From contig NC_133122.1 in NCBI RefSeq assembly GCF_033568475.1, positions 66,549,442 to 66,613,441 on the forward strand: a DNA stretch of 64,000 nt, in the 5' to 3' direction. Source of the DNA: Henckelia pumila. Taxonomy: Eukaryota; Streptophyta; Magnoliopsida; Lamiales; Gesneriaceae. The notes below the pieces were generated by a model, which worked only from the letters and a program-made list of their open reading frames with translations, was not told the DNA's origin and searched no databases. The position numbers and the translations under genes are program-made. How positions within the stretch are numbered: position 1 is the stretch's first letter; every line of letters starts with the position of its first letter. This document shows positions 11,367 through 24,382 of the stretch, piece by piece.

Positions 11367-12222
11367 TCATTTCTTCTCTTCTTTCGTTTTTTCTTGTTCT
11401 GATAAAACACTCTGTTCATATACAAGTTGCGACAGCAAACCAACCAGAATCGCCGCCAGAACAGCCACTTTCCTCCAGTCAGACGTTGAAGAAATCGAGG
11501 CCTCGGCAATTCCAATGACTACCAAAGCAATGAGTGCAAGGTAAATATTTCTCCTGATTACTAACCCAGCATCTTTCTTAGTCAGCTCCCTGATTTTCTC
11601 TGCCTCTTCCTTTGCTTTTGCTTTGTCAACCTGTGTATTCCCCCTAAAGCTTTTAAAGAACATCCCTTCATTCCTGTCTTCCTCGATTTTCCCTTCAAAA
11701 TCCGTGACCTTTTTCTCACTCTCTTCAATCTCTATCTTGTTCAACTCCATAGATTCCTCAAAGGCTTGCATCCTGCTCTCAATATTCCCCATAATCTGTT
11801 CAATAAAATGAACAAAAACCCGGTTACTTAACTAACCACTTTTCGTCTTTGTTTGACAGAAGAAGATAAAAATAAAAACCCACCCGTGCACCGGCTTCAT
11901 CCAATTCCTTGAGGGCATTCTCTCCAATTTGGTCAATTTCAGCATTGGCTTCCTCAGCAAACTGCGTTAGGTATGCAGATCTTTCGTCCAAGTAATCGGT
12001 GAGACGAACTTTTTGAGTTTGTAGCATGGCAATTCTGGCTAGTAGTTCCTGCTTGCTTTTATCCCCTTCAGGTGGTGTAGAATCTTGTTCTGTATTATTA
12101 TCTGAACTGTTATTAGACTTACAGAAGGAGAGCATAAGCTTCCTTTTCTTGAAAAGCTCTGTGTCATGAAAATGGCCATGGCTGGGAGTGAAGGAGGTTT
12201 GAATTGCTTTAAGAGAAATCAT
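11367..12222 (-). CDS. Plastid-targeted coiled-coil membrane protein, function unknown
   Basis: Two exons, 11884-12222 and 11367-11795, separated by an 88-bp GT-AG intron in phase 0. They encode 255 residues. I prefer the ATG at 12222. The frame is open upstream to another ATG at 12294, but the downstream start gives a typical transit peptide (MISLKAIQTSFTPSHGHF, Ser/Lys-rich and poor in acidic residues). Residues of about 60-190 are charged and heptad-like, with KQELLARIAMLQTQK and EESEKKVTDFEGKIEE, so a coiled coil is likely. Two hydrophobic segments near the C-terminus (IYLALIALVVIGIAEA and VAVLAAILVGLLSQLV) predict a membrane hairpin, followed by a lysine-rich tail. This layout suggests a plastid envelope or thylakoid protein. 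I do not recognise a named family, and no reaction should be inferred. Confidence 0.8.
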
Positions 12223-15200
12223 ATTTCCTTTTTTTATTTTTTTGGGAACTTTGTGAGAGGGAAGTGGATGAAACTCTGACTGGAAAATATGCACAACGCG
12301 ACTGTTTTGGGCCTCTCGTTATATTTTCTCATTATCTGGTTCCAATATTGTATATCCATGCTCAATTTTTTTTGCCCAGATATTATCCATTCTTTTGGAC
12401 CCACTGAGCCTTTACTTCGATCTTATCCTAAGCAATTTTCACCGGGAGAACTCTAATCCAGCTCTTGAACTCAGTTTGATTGCTTATAGCATTTCCAAGT
12501 TATTCGATTTCGGTTTCGGGCTTCGGATCATATGAAAACAAGATTTACGTTCAGTTTTTGTTTTGTTTTTGTTTTTTTCAGATGTATAACTCCATTTTCT
12601 AATAGTAATTTTGATGGAATAATTTGAGTTGTTGGAATTTGATGTTTAAATATTTTTGTTTTGTTTTACTTTTCTTTTTTTATTTTCTAGGACGAACAAC
12701 TTTATTTTGAGATCTACGCCAAGTGTTCTTGAACTATGCAATTTCAAAAATATGATAAAAGAAATAATTGCTGATTCGGTTTTAAAACTTTGGTTATTTA
12801 TATCATCAAATTTAGTATTAGTTTACTAATTTTTGTCTTTTTTAATCTGTAAACCTATTTCTTTTAAACAGGACAACATATTGTGTCAATAGATGCATCC
12901 GTCTGTTGGGTTCAGATTCATAGAATACGCCCAAAAATGTTGGCAAAATTCTGTAGCTGTTAGTTTGAAAGTAACCATCCGCGAAACTTAACCAAATTAA
13001 GTGATTGCGCTGTTCGGAATCAAACTAATATCTGAACATAGAGAAAATTACAATTTTTTATCTGGCATGTTTTTCATTTTTATTATGTTATTACGTCTTA
13101 GACTTCTATTTTTCATTTTTTTTAATGTTTTTTGGTTTGAATTCTTTTTCAACTAAGTCCTGACGTGATATTGGAGAACGACGACGGATCATCGGAAATT
13201 TTTAACGTGGTGATGACATTAGCAACACTTTGGGAAACATAACTTAAATTCAAAAAATCATAAATTAGTGAGACTACAACCGTGAATTGCCTGAGAATAT
13301 AATTAAAGATGAAAAATGCACAAGTTGCAAGATCAAAAATATATTTTTCCCGAAGATATTAATTATATTGTTGAGCGCAGGTTGAATCAAGATTTAAGAC
13401 CGACTCGGCATGCCCTTGTACAGTGAAATGTACAAATGCATGTGATGTTACACCATATTTTGTGTGACATATTGTATGCGCGTGCGTTCGTGCGTGTTTG
13501 TTATAAAACAATTGGCTGATATGTTGTTTTTTTTTAAAAAAAAGGATATGCCGACATGAAAATTGAATGTAACTTTGTGTAATTTCGTGCGAAAGAGGTA
13601 AAAAAAAAAAAGAGTTAAAATAATTAGGTAACATTAAAAAAAATTAAGAGATGAAAAGCCGAGCTCTTTTTATGTACACTCGGCAACAACAAAATAATAA
13701 AAGGCACAAAATATGACCCTCAAACCATTAATTGAATACGGATTGAATTGTTAATAGACGCTTGATCAATTTGCAAACCTTCTTTAAAAACACATATTTT
13801 TCAAAATCTTGAAGTCCCCTAGCATATTTAGGTAAATTTCCCTTCTTCTTTTTATTTTTTATTTAATTTTAAAAGTAGGAACTTAATTTCAAGAAAAAAT
13901 ATTATAATTTGTTGCAACCATTGAGAAAAACCAACCAACACATGTCCACCAACCGCAAGTTCCCAACAAATCAATATAATAATAACATTACTTTAAATCA
14001 CTTGGTCAAAACTTAATGGTAAAACTTTTTTTGTTAAAAAAAAAAAAAGAATTTAAGAATATTATAAAGTACAAAGTTTCGATCTCATGATGATGATAAA
14101 GACTCGTTCCCCATTTGCTAACTTCGTACGAGATTGAGAAGTTAGTTAATAACCAAAGTTTGTCTAAATAGTAGATAATATCTTAGCTTTTAAACAATTT
14201 TTGTGTTGTCTTGTAGTTGTTACTGATGTATGTTTGTCTGAAAGGGCTCTTGCAACCATCCTAAATACTTTGTAACCATCGCTCCTTGTTATGTTCTTAT
14301 ATCCTATGAATTCGAATTTATCTAGAAGACGTCTTGAATTCACTAGGTACACAAAACTATCTAGTTTAATTTATCCAAATTTAAATAATCATAAATAAGA
14401 CCTAACAAAAATAATCTATACATTTTCAGAATTAAAATAATCTCTATATTTTTTTCACGTAAATTATTTAATTAATACAACAAATTTTACCATACATACT
14501 AGCTACTACTGCATCAAGAGATACTGGAAAATTAAATTATTTTTGTCTAGTAACTTGGACGTTTTCTATTTATGGTTGTGTTGACAATTTACGGTCTTAG
14601 TCAAATAATTTGCGATTTCTTTTTCTAGTCTTGGGTAGTATTTGAGAAAGCTCAAAGTACTTTTTAGAAGCAATCTCAAACATTACATTAATAATTTTTC
14701 GTGGGCGTATTGTCATGTCATCGGAAAATGATAATGTATCGCACTGAAATTAATTTTTTTCATGGCATTGGACATTGCTGATATGTCCGATGTCCGATGT
14801 CACATCAGCACTCCGATAAAAAATGACTAAAATTGAAAATGTACAAATGTGTGGCTAAGATCATGAATTGACCGATAATATATGGACCAAGAAAAAAAAG
14901 GGAAAAATAGGCAAGTGAAAATACCAAAAATGTAATCTCTACATGGATATATATTGATATATATATATACACACAAACACGCACATATAAGTAAACACAT
15001 ACATAAATGAGTATGAGATGGTCTCACGGTTTACTTTGTGAGACGAATATTCAACCTGACTCGATTTCTGAAAAAATATTATTTTTTATGTTAAAATATT
15101 ACTTTTGACTGCATATACAGATATAGATCGAATCGATGTATCTCAAATATATATATAGATTCATGAAAACGTCTAAAGACATACTATATTATATGGTGTT

Positions 15201-15821
15201 TAATTATAAACAATATAACCTTAAAAAAGTTATAAACAATAATATAAAGCTCTCGAACAATTAATTAATTTTTAATTAAAATTGTGATCACATTAACTCT
15301 AATTGGTCGGCTGTATCATGTGCGTATAAGGCTACAGAAACTCCTTAGCTTCCCAAATATAATATCAGAGTGGAGCCAACTGAATAAACTAATGATCCAA
15401 TTCAAGTCATTAATGTATCTTTGACGGCTCGTAGATCGCAACTACGTACGTACATGAATCATACACAAATTCAGAGTACATATTTTAATCCGAATCTACT
15501 AAAATTCATGCAAAAGCAGAAAATAATGCTTTATGTAACAGGTAAGAAAAAGAGACAAGAAACCTAGTTTTTGCCAAAGGAGTCTTATGTCTGAAGCATC
15601 CATGGCTTCACCTAACATAAGAAAAACGACGTCATGACAGATACACTGCTCATGCAATTATATATCATCGTCTTCTATATATATATATATATATTGTTCA
15701 TTGAGTTGAGAATTAAGTCATAAGCTTGAAAGACATATTAACAGAAATATTAAACAAAATCTTATAAGTTTTTCCTTTCTTTTCTTTGAAAGGAAAAAAA
15801 AACTAAAATCTGTGGCTGTGA
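12223..15821. other. AT-rich intergenic region upstream of the laccase
   Basis: Bases 12223-12300 are probably the leader of the coiled-coil gene. The rest is AT-rich with homopolymer runs, a MITE-like copy at 15006-15175 and an (AT)n run at about 15672-15693. The last few hundred bases should hold the laccase promoter. The open frames at 13359-13634 and 14164-14352 show no protein-like composition. Confidence 0.5.
15006..15175. repeat. MITE-like repeat, GAGACGGTCTCA family, copy 2
   Basis: It begins ATGAGTATGAGATGGTCTCAC and contains the same inner words as copy 1: GTGAGACGAATATTC, then an AAAATATTA stretch and a TCGAATCGAT-like stretch. The right end is degenerate. Confidence 0.45.
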
Positions 15822-18800
15822 ATGATGGAATATTCTTGGATTCGAGCGTTGATCCTCGTATCGTGTTGTTTTTTCGTCGAATGTAGGGTTCGTCATTACA
15901 AATTCAATGTAAGTGTACATTTTTCTTCTGTGTTATAAGTTTTGAATTAATTTAAGTCGTTTTATTGTTGTATTTGCATGCACATATATAGTTTTTGCTT
16001 GGTTCTGCATTTTGTTTGAGCATTTTAAGTTTTAATTTCGGTTGTTAAGTTAGCGGAATGGCATTAATGAAGTATATTGCATTATTGAAATTTACTATTT
16101 TTAAGTTCATAGCAATCTATGCCTAGCTAGCTTATCTCAATTATTAGTTGAACATAATGAAATATATGAATAAAATTTGTTTTATACATGTATATAATGT
16201 AAATAAAATCATACTATTAAGAAAAATATTTTATTTTTTAAAAAAATTACAATAAAGAATCTCTTGGGACCGATTAATTTGAGCAATTAGAAAAAAATAT
16301 CAATTCAATATGATCATAATTCATTTAACATATATAATTATATATTAATTACCAATCATTTTATAATTATATTTTTTCCACCATTAATTTTATTTAATAT
16401 AAATCTACTCCAATATACAATATGATATCCTGTGGATTGGTTGGCAAATTCTAATTCGGATGGTGATTTCAAAACTAAAATGCGCGCAGTGTTGTATAAA
16501 TAAACCAATTTGGTGAGTTTGCTGGCCTAAAAAACATGAAGCAAATTACCAAGTCAAAAATAATGAAGACACGGAAGGTGTAGCAATATATTTCAACGAC
16601 AATTAATTATTTTCAAGATATGACTAATTCCCTTATAACTTGTAATAATTTAATATCAGCAAGACAATATTTCATACATTATTGGCAATGTGATATATTG
16701 GTCATGTTCGCGCAGGTGGCGATGAAGAACTATACTCGTCTGTGTTCGACGAAACCGATCGTTACCGTGAACGGAAAATTTCCAGGTCCGACTATTTATG
16801 CTAGGGAAGACGATACGTTGCTCATCAAGGTCGTCAACCATGTCAAATACAATGTCTCCATTCATTGGTAATCAAGAATATCTTAATTATTTTTCAAATT
16901 TGGATGGATTTAAATCATCGTATAATTTTTTTCCTGAGCCTTGCTTCTTATTAAACACTTATTTAATATGGTCGATTCCATGTCACACGTCAAACAACTT
17001 AAAATTCATAATTTTTCCTTGTATTGTCCACCACATTATATTATTTTCCACGTACCACCCTTTTCTTGTCTCTGGTTGATTAATTTGGCAGTTAGATTCA
17101 AACAAACAAAAAAGTTGGTCTTGTAATTTGGTACAATAGGCTCTTGAATAAGCAAATTGGTTCAAATTTGGTTTTGGTTAATAAATACTTTCCAAATTTA
17201 GTCTCGGCTCTCCAATTTTAATCGAACACATATGCCAACAACAATATCCGACTGTCAGCATTATATTACCACTAGAACTACTTATTATCGGCCGTTGTCT
17301 GATTTTCAGGCATGGAGTGAGGCAACTCCGAACAGGGTGGGCGGATGGGCCGGCATACATCACGCAATGCCCCATCCAGCCAGGCCAAAGCTATGTGTAC
17401 AATTACACCATCACAGGCCAAAGAGGCACACTTCTATGGCACGCACACATCCTATGGCTGAGGGCCACTCTCCATGGCGCCCTGGTCATCTTGCCTAAGC
17501 GCGGCATCCCATATCCTTTCCCTAAACCCGACCATGAAGCCACCGTCATCTTAGCCGAATGGTGGAAATCCGACACCGAGGCCGTAATCAACGAGGCTCT
17601 CAGCTCCGGTTTGGCTCCAAATGTTTCCGACGCTCACACGATCAACGGCCACCCCGGACCCGTCCCGAATTGTCCTTCCAAGGGTAAAATTCGTACCCAA
17701 ATTAGGTGGTGTCCCAATTTGAAACTTGAATTTGATTTTCTTGCAATTTTTTTCATCAGGTGGCTTCACATTGCCAGTAGAGCCCGGGAAAAGCTACATG
17801 TTGCGCCTGATAAATGCCGCACTCAATGAAGAACTATTCTTCAAGATTGCAGGCCACAAGCTGACAGTAGTCGAAGTCGATGCAACATACGTGAAGCCCT
17901 TCAAAACAGAGACGGTCTTGATAGCCCCAGGGCAGACAACCAACGTGATCGTGTCGGCCGACAAGGGTGTCGGAAAGTACATGATGGCGGCCTCCACCTT
18001 CCTGGACACCCTCGTGGTGGCTGTGGACAACTCGACCGCCACCGCCACCTTGCACTATTCCGGCACGCTCGACAACTCTCCCACGACTCTCACCACCCCA
18101 CCACCCCGTAACGCCACCCAAGTGGCCAACAATTTCACCGACTCTTTACGCAGTTTGAACTCGAACAAGTACCCGGCGAACGTGCCGGCTAAAGTCGACC
18201 GCTCCCTCCTCTTCACGGTCGGACTCGGGGTCAACCCATGCCCGACTTGCATACCCGGAAAAGGCATACGTGTCGTGGCCGATATAAACAACGTCACCTT
18301 CGTGATGCCGAGCATTGCTCTTTTACAGGCCCATGTTTTCAAGATCAAGGGAGTGTTCACCACCGATTTCCCGGGGAACCCGCCGTTTTCGTTCAATTAT
18401 TCCGGGAGCGGGCCGGCGAATATAATGACCAATAATGGGACAAAGGTGTATAGATTGCCTTATAATGCCACAGTTCAACTGGTTCTACAAGATACTGGGA
18501 TTATAGCCCCTGAGAATCACCCTCTTCATCTTCATGGATTCAATTTCTTTGCACTAGGCAGGGGATTAGGAAATTTTAATCCAAAAACTGATGTTAAGAA
18601 TTTTAATCTTGTTGATCCTGTGGAGAGGAACACCATTGGAGTGCCTTCTGGTGGATGGGTTGCCATTAGATTCAGAGCAGATAATCCAGGTAAAATCTTA
18701 TTTTTACACTTTTTTTCTTTTTTTAATAAATAAGTATTTAGTAAATCATCCAAACATCACTGATGCTAATAAAATTCTACTATTGTTTTGTTTTTTTCTA

Positions 18801-18983
18801 AAATTTATTTCAAATATTTTTGGATTTGTTGTGATGTGATGTGAATGTGCAGGAGTTTGGTTTATGCATTGTCATTTGGAAGTACACACAACATGGGGAC
18901 TGAAAATGGCATTCTTGGTGGACAATGGAAAGGGGCCTAATGAATCAGTGCTGCCACCACCAAACGATCTTCCAAAATGTTGA
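15822..18983 (+). CDS. LAC4-like: Laccase, LAC4/IRX12-like
   Basis: Five exons: 15822-15908, 16716-16867, 17310-17683, 17760-18689 and 18853-18983. They give 557 residues with GT-AG introns and consistent phases; Arabidopsis LAC4 has 558. Residues 1 to about 22 form a signal peptide ([13 protein letters not shown]). Three cupredoxin domains follow, with all four copper motifs: HWHG (split by intron 2), [18 protein letters not shown], and [14 protein letters not shown] near the end. Several NxS/T sites fit a glycosylated apoplastic enzyme. Plant laccases oxidise monolignols with O2 to make lignin in cell walls. The N-terminal [20 protein letters not shown] and [18 protein letters not shown] place it nearer LAC4, LAC10 and LAC11 than LAC17. 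A miR397-like site lies in exon 4. Exon 3 appears to be a fusion of two exons separate in most laccase genes. Confidence 0.95.
17809..17829 (+). promoter_or_regulatory. Predicted miR397 target site in laccase mRNA
   Basis: This 21-base segment encodes the INAALNE region. Against the remembered miR397 sequence the last eleven bases (GCACTCAATGA), which pair with the miRNA 5' end, match perfectly. The remaining ten positions have about three mismatches and one G:U pair. Established knowledge: miR397 cleaves LAC4-type mRNAs at this conserved place. Cleavage in this plant is inferred. Confidence 0.75.
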
Positions 18984-21900
18984 ATGAAGATCAGTGCCCA
19001 GAAAAAGGAAATAAAATCCTTTGTTTTAATTATATAATTTAGACTTATTTTCAGGCAAAGAAAATTAAGGAGAATCCAAGAAGAAAATTAAATAAAATGC
19101 AGAATGGTGATAGCAAGAAATTGAAGTTTGTGCAAGCATTGGAGCCAAGCTATATTTGTTTGTGTTTAAAAAAAGGAGGAGAAGAAAAGGGAAAATATGC
19201 AGCCTTTGGTTGTTCCTTGAGTGAATAAAATTTTGCTAAAGTAGGAGACAATAATTATACATTTTATGTGTGGATTTTGTTTTTGTTTTTTTTTTGTTAT
19301 TAATTCTTGAAGATTTGATAATGAGGGGGTTTTTTGAGTGTTAAATTCTTGTCTTGGCCTATTTTTTGTATTTTCTTTTAAAATTACTTCTCCCACCAAA
19401 AATTGATTACGACGGAAAGTGACGTGTGCTCAATTTTTTGGATTGGGCTTTGATATCGTAAATATCATGTCATCATATTAGAATATGCTAGCTGTTTTAA
19501 AAAAAAAAAAAGGAAAAAAATAAAAAGAAAAAGGAATATTATGCAATAATAATCTGCAAGTGTTTTAAAAATTGAATATTTAGTATAATTTGTCAATTTT
19601 TTTTTCAAAATTGAAGTAAAATTATTATTTTTGAATAGAAATTTATATAACTTCTCAACCATGTGATGACATTGATTGGTTGCTTGATGCTGATTCATCA
19701 TCCAATCATTTCATTTTCATGTATTATATTTTTATCAGATTGACTGTCCACCACTTATAATTTATTTAACCTACTAGTTTTAAATTTATATATGTAACGA
19801 TCGTCCACCGCGAACTATCCTTTCGTCGAGTGATATCAATATAGTGAAGTTTAGTTTAAAAGCGCTTCTGAAAATTAATCTCAAACATTATCTAAAATTT
19901 TTAGTGATGATGGTAAAAACTAAGATCGTAAACTCTTCGGTTGAAATCCTAGTTTAGATAGAATATCTTCACGCATCGAACTAACATAATCACGTATATT
20001 ATGTGATGTGTGTATAAAATAATATAACATATTTATCATTTTATGTTATATATAAATAATATATTTTTATTTTTATTAAATAGTTTAATTATGATTTTTT
20101 TTATTTCAAAAGTCACGTATAAATAAATTTAAAAGATAGTTATCTTATATATAATTGTGATTTGGGAAAATATGAAAAATATATACAAATATAATCAAAT
20201 TTACATATTTATTTAATATAAGGACAATTTTGAAAAAAAAAAAAATTTGTGTCCTGATCTCTATAAGAGGCTCGACTATTATTTATTAATGATAGCTCTA
20301 GAATTTAAAATGTAGGCTATTTAGCGACACAGTATCGCTCCTATAATGTGTAAAATTTACAAAAACAATAATCAGTAAATTTTCTGACATACATTAATTA
20401 TATCAATAATCAAAAGATTTCTTCCAATCTAATCTAAGTTGAAATAATAATAAGTTTAAATATTTAATATGATACCGTTTGGTAGATATGATGAGATAAA
20501 TAATACATAGGTAATAATATAATGTAATAAAAAATAAATAAAAAATAATAATGAATATAGTATTTGATTTGATTGATGATTATAGTTTATTTGATTTGAT
20601 TGTTTAAATTTTATATAAAAATGATAAATTTTTATTTTATTTTTTTAATAATAAATAAAATATGAATAATATTATTTATAAAATATAATACAGTAATTTA
20701 AATTCAATAATTTGATTGATGTAAGATAAATAATTAATGATTTGATTGATATAAAATGAATAATTAATAAATTGATAAATAATATGATAAAAAATGTAAA
20801 ATTGAAAAAAATTATACAAAAATTAATAATATAAGCTAACAAGTTACAACGTACCAAGAGGTAGTATTTATGAATGAAGGCCCATGTTATATCAAGGATA
20901 AATCTGGAGTAAATTGAATTGACCAAGTTAATTGACTTAAAAAATCGAATAGTCTAGATGAATGAATATCACGTGTTAATTTGAATTCCATTTTGTTGAA
21001 GACCACAGAATATCTAGCACAAGATATTTTTAGGAAAAAATATAATTTTTGTATAAATATCTAAAATAAAGAAAATTGACGTGACGAATTGCTATTGTTT
21101 TCTTGCCCATCAGCATCGTCTATTGGGATCCGTGAAATTCAATTTATTCATTAATATTAAAAATATCAATACTAGTGAAGGACCAGACAACTGTCCCTAA
21201 ACGTAACAGGCCCAATTTTTTTTTAAAAAAATATATTATTTATTTTTAAAAATGTAAACAACCAATAATTGAATCGAATCCTTCTCTAGGCTGAAAAATG
21301 TATTTTTATATAAACTTCACGTAATAAAAAGAACAGAAGCTGATTGAAAATTAAATTTATTTTAACGTACAAAAGTACATATCGAGTCCTACCATAATGA
21401 ATTTATTATCTATTCGAGAAAAATTTGGATACGATATTTTTTAAAAAACAAAATATTTAATATTCAACCACACTGTTTAAATTAAATTAGTCAAACAACT
21501 CAATCTCTTTGGCGAGAGATTTATCTTTATATTTTATGTAAGACGTACGTGTATTTTAAAAAATCTCATAATCATGCATGGAATCACGATCAATAGTTTA
21601 ATGCCACGCTGATTTTAATGCAACTTGTGTTATGTACCCATGCTCGAAGAAGATTTGAAAGTGAAATACATAGAAAAAAATATCTAATCGGCTTATAACA
21701 TTCTCTATCCTTGCAATAGATAAGATCAATCAATTACTACAAAAGGTGACAATAAATAAAGTACGTACTTACTCATCATCAAATAATTAAGATCGGATTA
21801 TGCATTTTCATCTCTCTAGCGACTATATACTAAAAAATAAAAATTCATATGAAATAGTCTCATATATCAATTATATGATAAAGATTTCCGAATTCACCCA

Positions 21901-23434
21901 ACTAATATAAACGAATTAATTTTTTGTCAAAAATATTATTTTTTATTTTATATATAAATTTAATCGATTTATCTTATATATATAAATTCGTGAGACTATT
22001 TCACAAAAGATATATTCAAAAGAAATAGTAGAAAATTGTTAATATTATAAGAATACTTTTGTCAAAACAAAGAAACATTCCCATAAAAATAAGCATTATT
22101 ATTCTAAGTTATACCAATACTATATTTGGAATAAGTTTGAGAAGTACATCCTATTTTCAACCCATTCCTACATACCAATTATGTCTTAAATTTTCCTGAA
22201 TGACTAATTATATAATCCCATAAAGACAATTACTTGCAATGTAGGGCTTAGACATAAGCATGTCCTTAAATGTTGAACTAAAACATGTCATAATCTAGCT
22301 AGCTGCTTTTCTTCTTCTTTTTAAATTTTTTTTGGTGATATTCGAGGGGAAAATATCCTTCAATTATTTTCGATATCTTTTTCTTGGAAAGATCTTGATG
22401 GAAAAATTCCCAATACCCTCTCACCAGTAGCTATATTCTTGAATTTTAGACACTATGGAACAACAAGAACACTTGGAAGCCAATACATAATCCAGAGCAC
22501 TTAAAAAGGGGACGAAAATAGTTCCATATGCACACCATCAATTGTTTAGATCAACAAATTCCATTGAAATTAGAAAATATAACATTATTGAAGAACAATA
22601 GTTTACGACTACACGTTTAAATATTCATGGATTCCGCACCTCTTTTCATAAAATTAAATTCCTTTTTTTTCAAACCTATAAAAAGATACCCGAGTTGGAG
22701 TCAACACCGTTGTTATAATAACTAATGATCGAGACACACACAATAAATGTATAACATAATAAAATAAATAAAAATACAAAGAGCATAAAAATAAATAAAT
22801 ATATAAAGTAGAAAGAAGCTTACAAGTATTATGAGGTACATAAATAGAGTAATTTTGATTTCGAATTATATGCCCTTCAATAATATAAATGAATTAACAT
22901 TTTGATAAATTATATATGTAAATTTTAATTTGACGATGATATATATGAGATTGACGGACCACATTAATTAGTATGCTAGTAAAGATATACTAATAATTAA
23001 AAAAAACATATCACACACAATAATTGAAAGTAGAAGCCATTAATTTTCACGAAACAAAGAACACATAGGCAAACCACATCAATCACATATTTTGTCTTCT
23101 TCTCCAGTTGATCGCCATCCTCTCTTTTCTCCATCGTATTCATCCCCACCCAATCATCTACATTACATTACATACACCTCTAATCTTCTCTCTGTTTTCA
23201 CCCCCCTGCTCGTCTCTCTTTCTTCATCTTCCTTGCTTTTGATTCAGTCCCCGCATATCCCAGCTTCATCGTTTTCGCAGTATTCTGCTATAAATTCTGG
23301 ACATCTTTCGTTTCCCGGGAAATTTACGTCGGTTTCTTTGGAACTGAAGAATCCCTTTTGGTTAGTGAAGTTGGGGGAGCCTCTCCTGGAAAGATTCCTG
23401 ATCTCTTGTCAAAAAGGTGTTCGGATTGAAGCAC
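18984..23434. other. Long AT-rich intergenic region between laccase and MYB
   Basis: About 4.4 kb. The first 300 bases are probably the laccase 3' UTR. The middle (19,700-22,900) is extremely AT-rich, with a MITE-like copy at 21838-22012 and no gene-like frame. Bases of about 23,090-23,434 are CT-rich and lead into the MYB start, so they are likely its promoter and 5' UTR. A GTG-initiated frame at 23092-23520 overlaps this leader and is not considered a gene. Confidence 0.5.
21838..22012. repeat. MITE-like repeat, GAGACGGTCTCA family, copy 3
   Basis: Ends are TTCATATGAAATAGTCTCA on the left and GTGAGACTATTTCACAAAAG on the right, which are near reverse complements. The inside carries the familiar GTCAAAAATATTATTTTT block. 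It is more decayed than copy 1 but keeps both ends. Confidence 0.5.
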
Positions 23435-24382
23435 ATGGATGGAGTGATGGGACCTCTGAATTCTGCAGCATCGTATTTATGGAACTCGAATTGGTTGTTG
23501 GAGGAGAGCAAGGGGGCTAATTGGACTCTAGAGGAGAACAAAATGTTCGAAAATGCGCTCGCATTGTTCGATACGGATACCCCAGATCGGTGGCGCAATG
23601 TTGCGGCCATGATTCCGGGGAAAACAGTTGAAGATGTGATGAAACAGTACAGGGACTTGGTTGAAGATGTTTCCGATATAGAAGCAGGGCTGGTACCGGT
23701 TCCCGGGTACAGAAACGATTCATTCACGTCGGATTGGGATAGTAAATATGGTTCGATTGGTAAGCGGAGCTCTTCGATTCGGACCTCTGAGCAAGAAAGG
23801 AAGAAAGGGGTGCCTTGGACCGAAGAAGAACACAGGTAAATAAATAAATAAATCTTGTCCCGCACACCATTTGTTTGTGTGTTTTCCGGAAGGAGTTATA
23901 AGTTTGGATTTTTACTAAATTTGCATCGATTCTGAAATTCCAGGCTGTTTCTTTTGGGACTCAAGAAATATGGCAAAGGAGATTGGAGAAGTATTTCTCG
24001 AAATTTCGTGACTTCAAGAACTCCAACTCAGGTGGCGAGTCACGCGCAGAAGTATTTTATCAGGCAGCTTTCCGGTGGGAAAGACAAGAGAAGATCAAGC
24101 ATACATGATATTACTACTGCAAATGTCACAGGAACTAAGCCCAAGAACAGCTCTGTCTCGCCAGATGAATCCATCTTGATCAAGCCTTCGCAGCAGAATT
24201 CAGATGTGAAAAGTGTTTTCCGAGGAATATGTGATTCTGGCCTGACATATCCAGGGGAAATAATTGGATTTAGCACACCAAATCTTGCTCTAAACCTGCA
24301 GCAATATTATCTGCACAGCATTAATCCACTCGGGTTCGGATTCGGGTTCGGACATCTGATGCAACCCACCAGGAATTGCTAA
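23435..24382 (+). CDS. DIVARICATA-type MYB transcription factor (two SANT/MYB domains)
   Basis: Two exons, 23435-23835 and 23944-24382, with a 108-bp GT-AG intron; 279 residues. The first in-frame ATG is at 23435; the frame is open further upstream only through a GTG. A SANT/MYB domain at about residues 28-80 reads [17 protein letters not shown] followed by [18 protein letters not shown] linker [10 protein letters not shown] comes next. A second MYB repeat at about 125-175 reads [19 protein letters not shown] with the diagnostic SHAQKYF motif and the [19 protein letters not shown] extension. This is the layout of Antirrhinum DIVARICATA, which controls flower dorsoventral identity with RADIALIS and DRIF partners, and of Arabidopsis and rice relatives in sugar or stress signalling. 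It is nuclear and DNA-binding. Which paralogue it is cannot be decided. The C-terminus has an odd GFGFGFGH run. Confidence 0.93.

Noticed and set aside
23092-23520. 142-codon frame upstream of the MYB gene
   Set aside because: It starts from GTG, overlaps the MYB coding region in another frame and is a product of the CT-rich leader.
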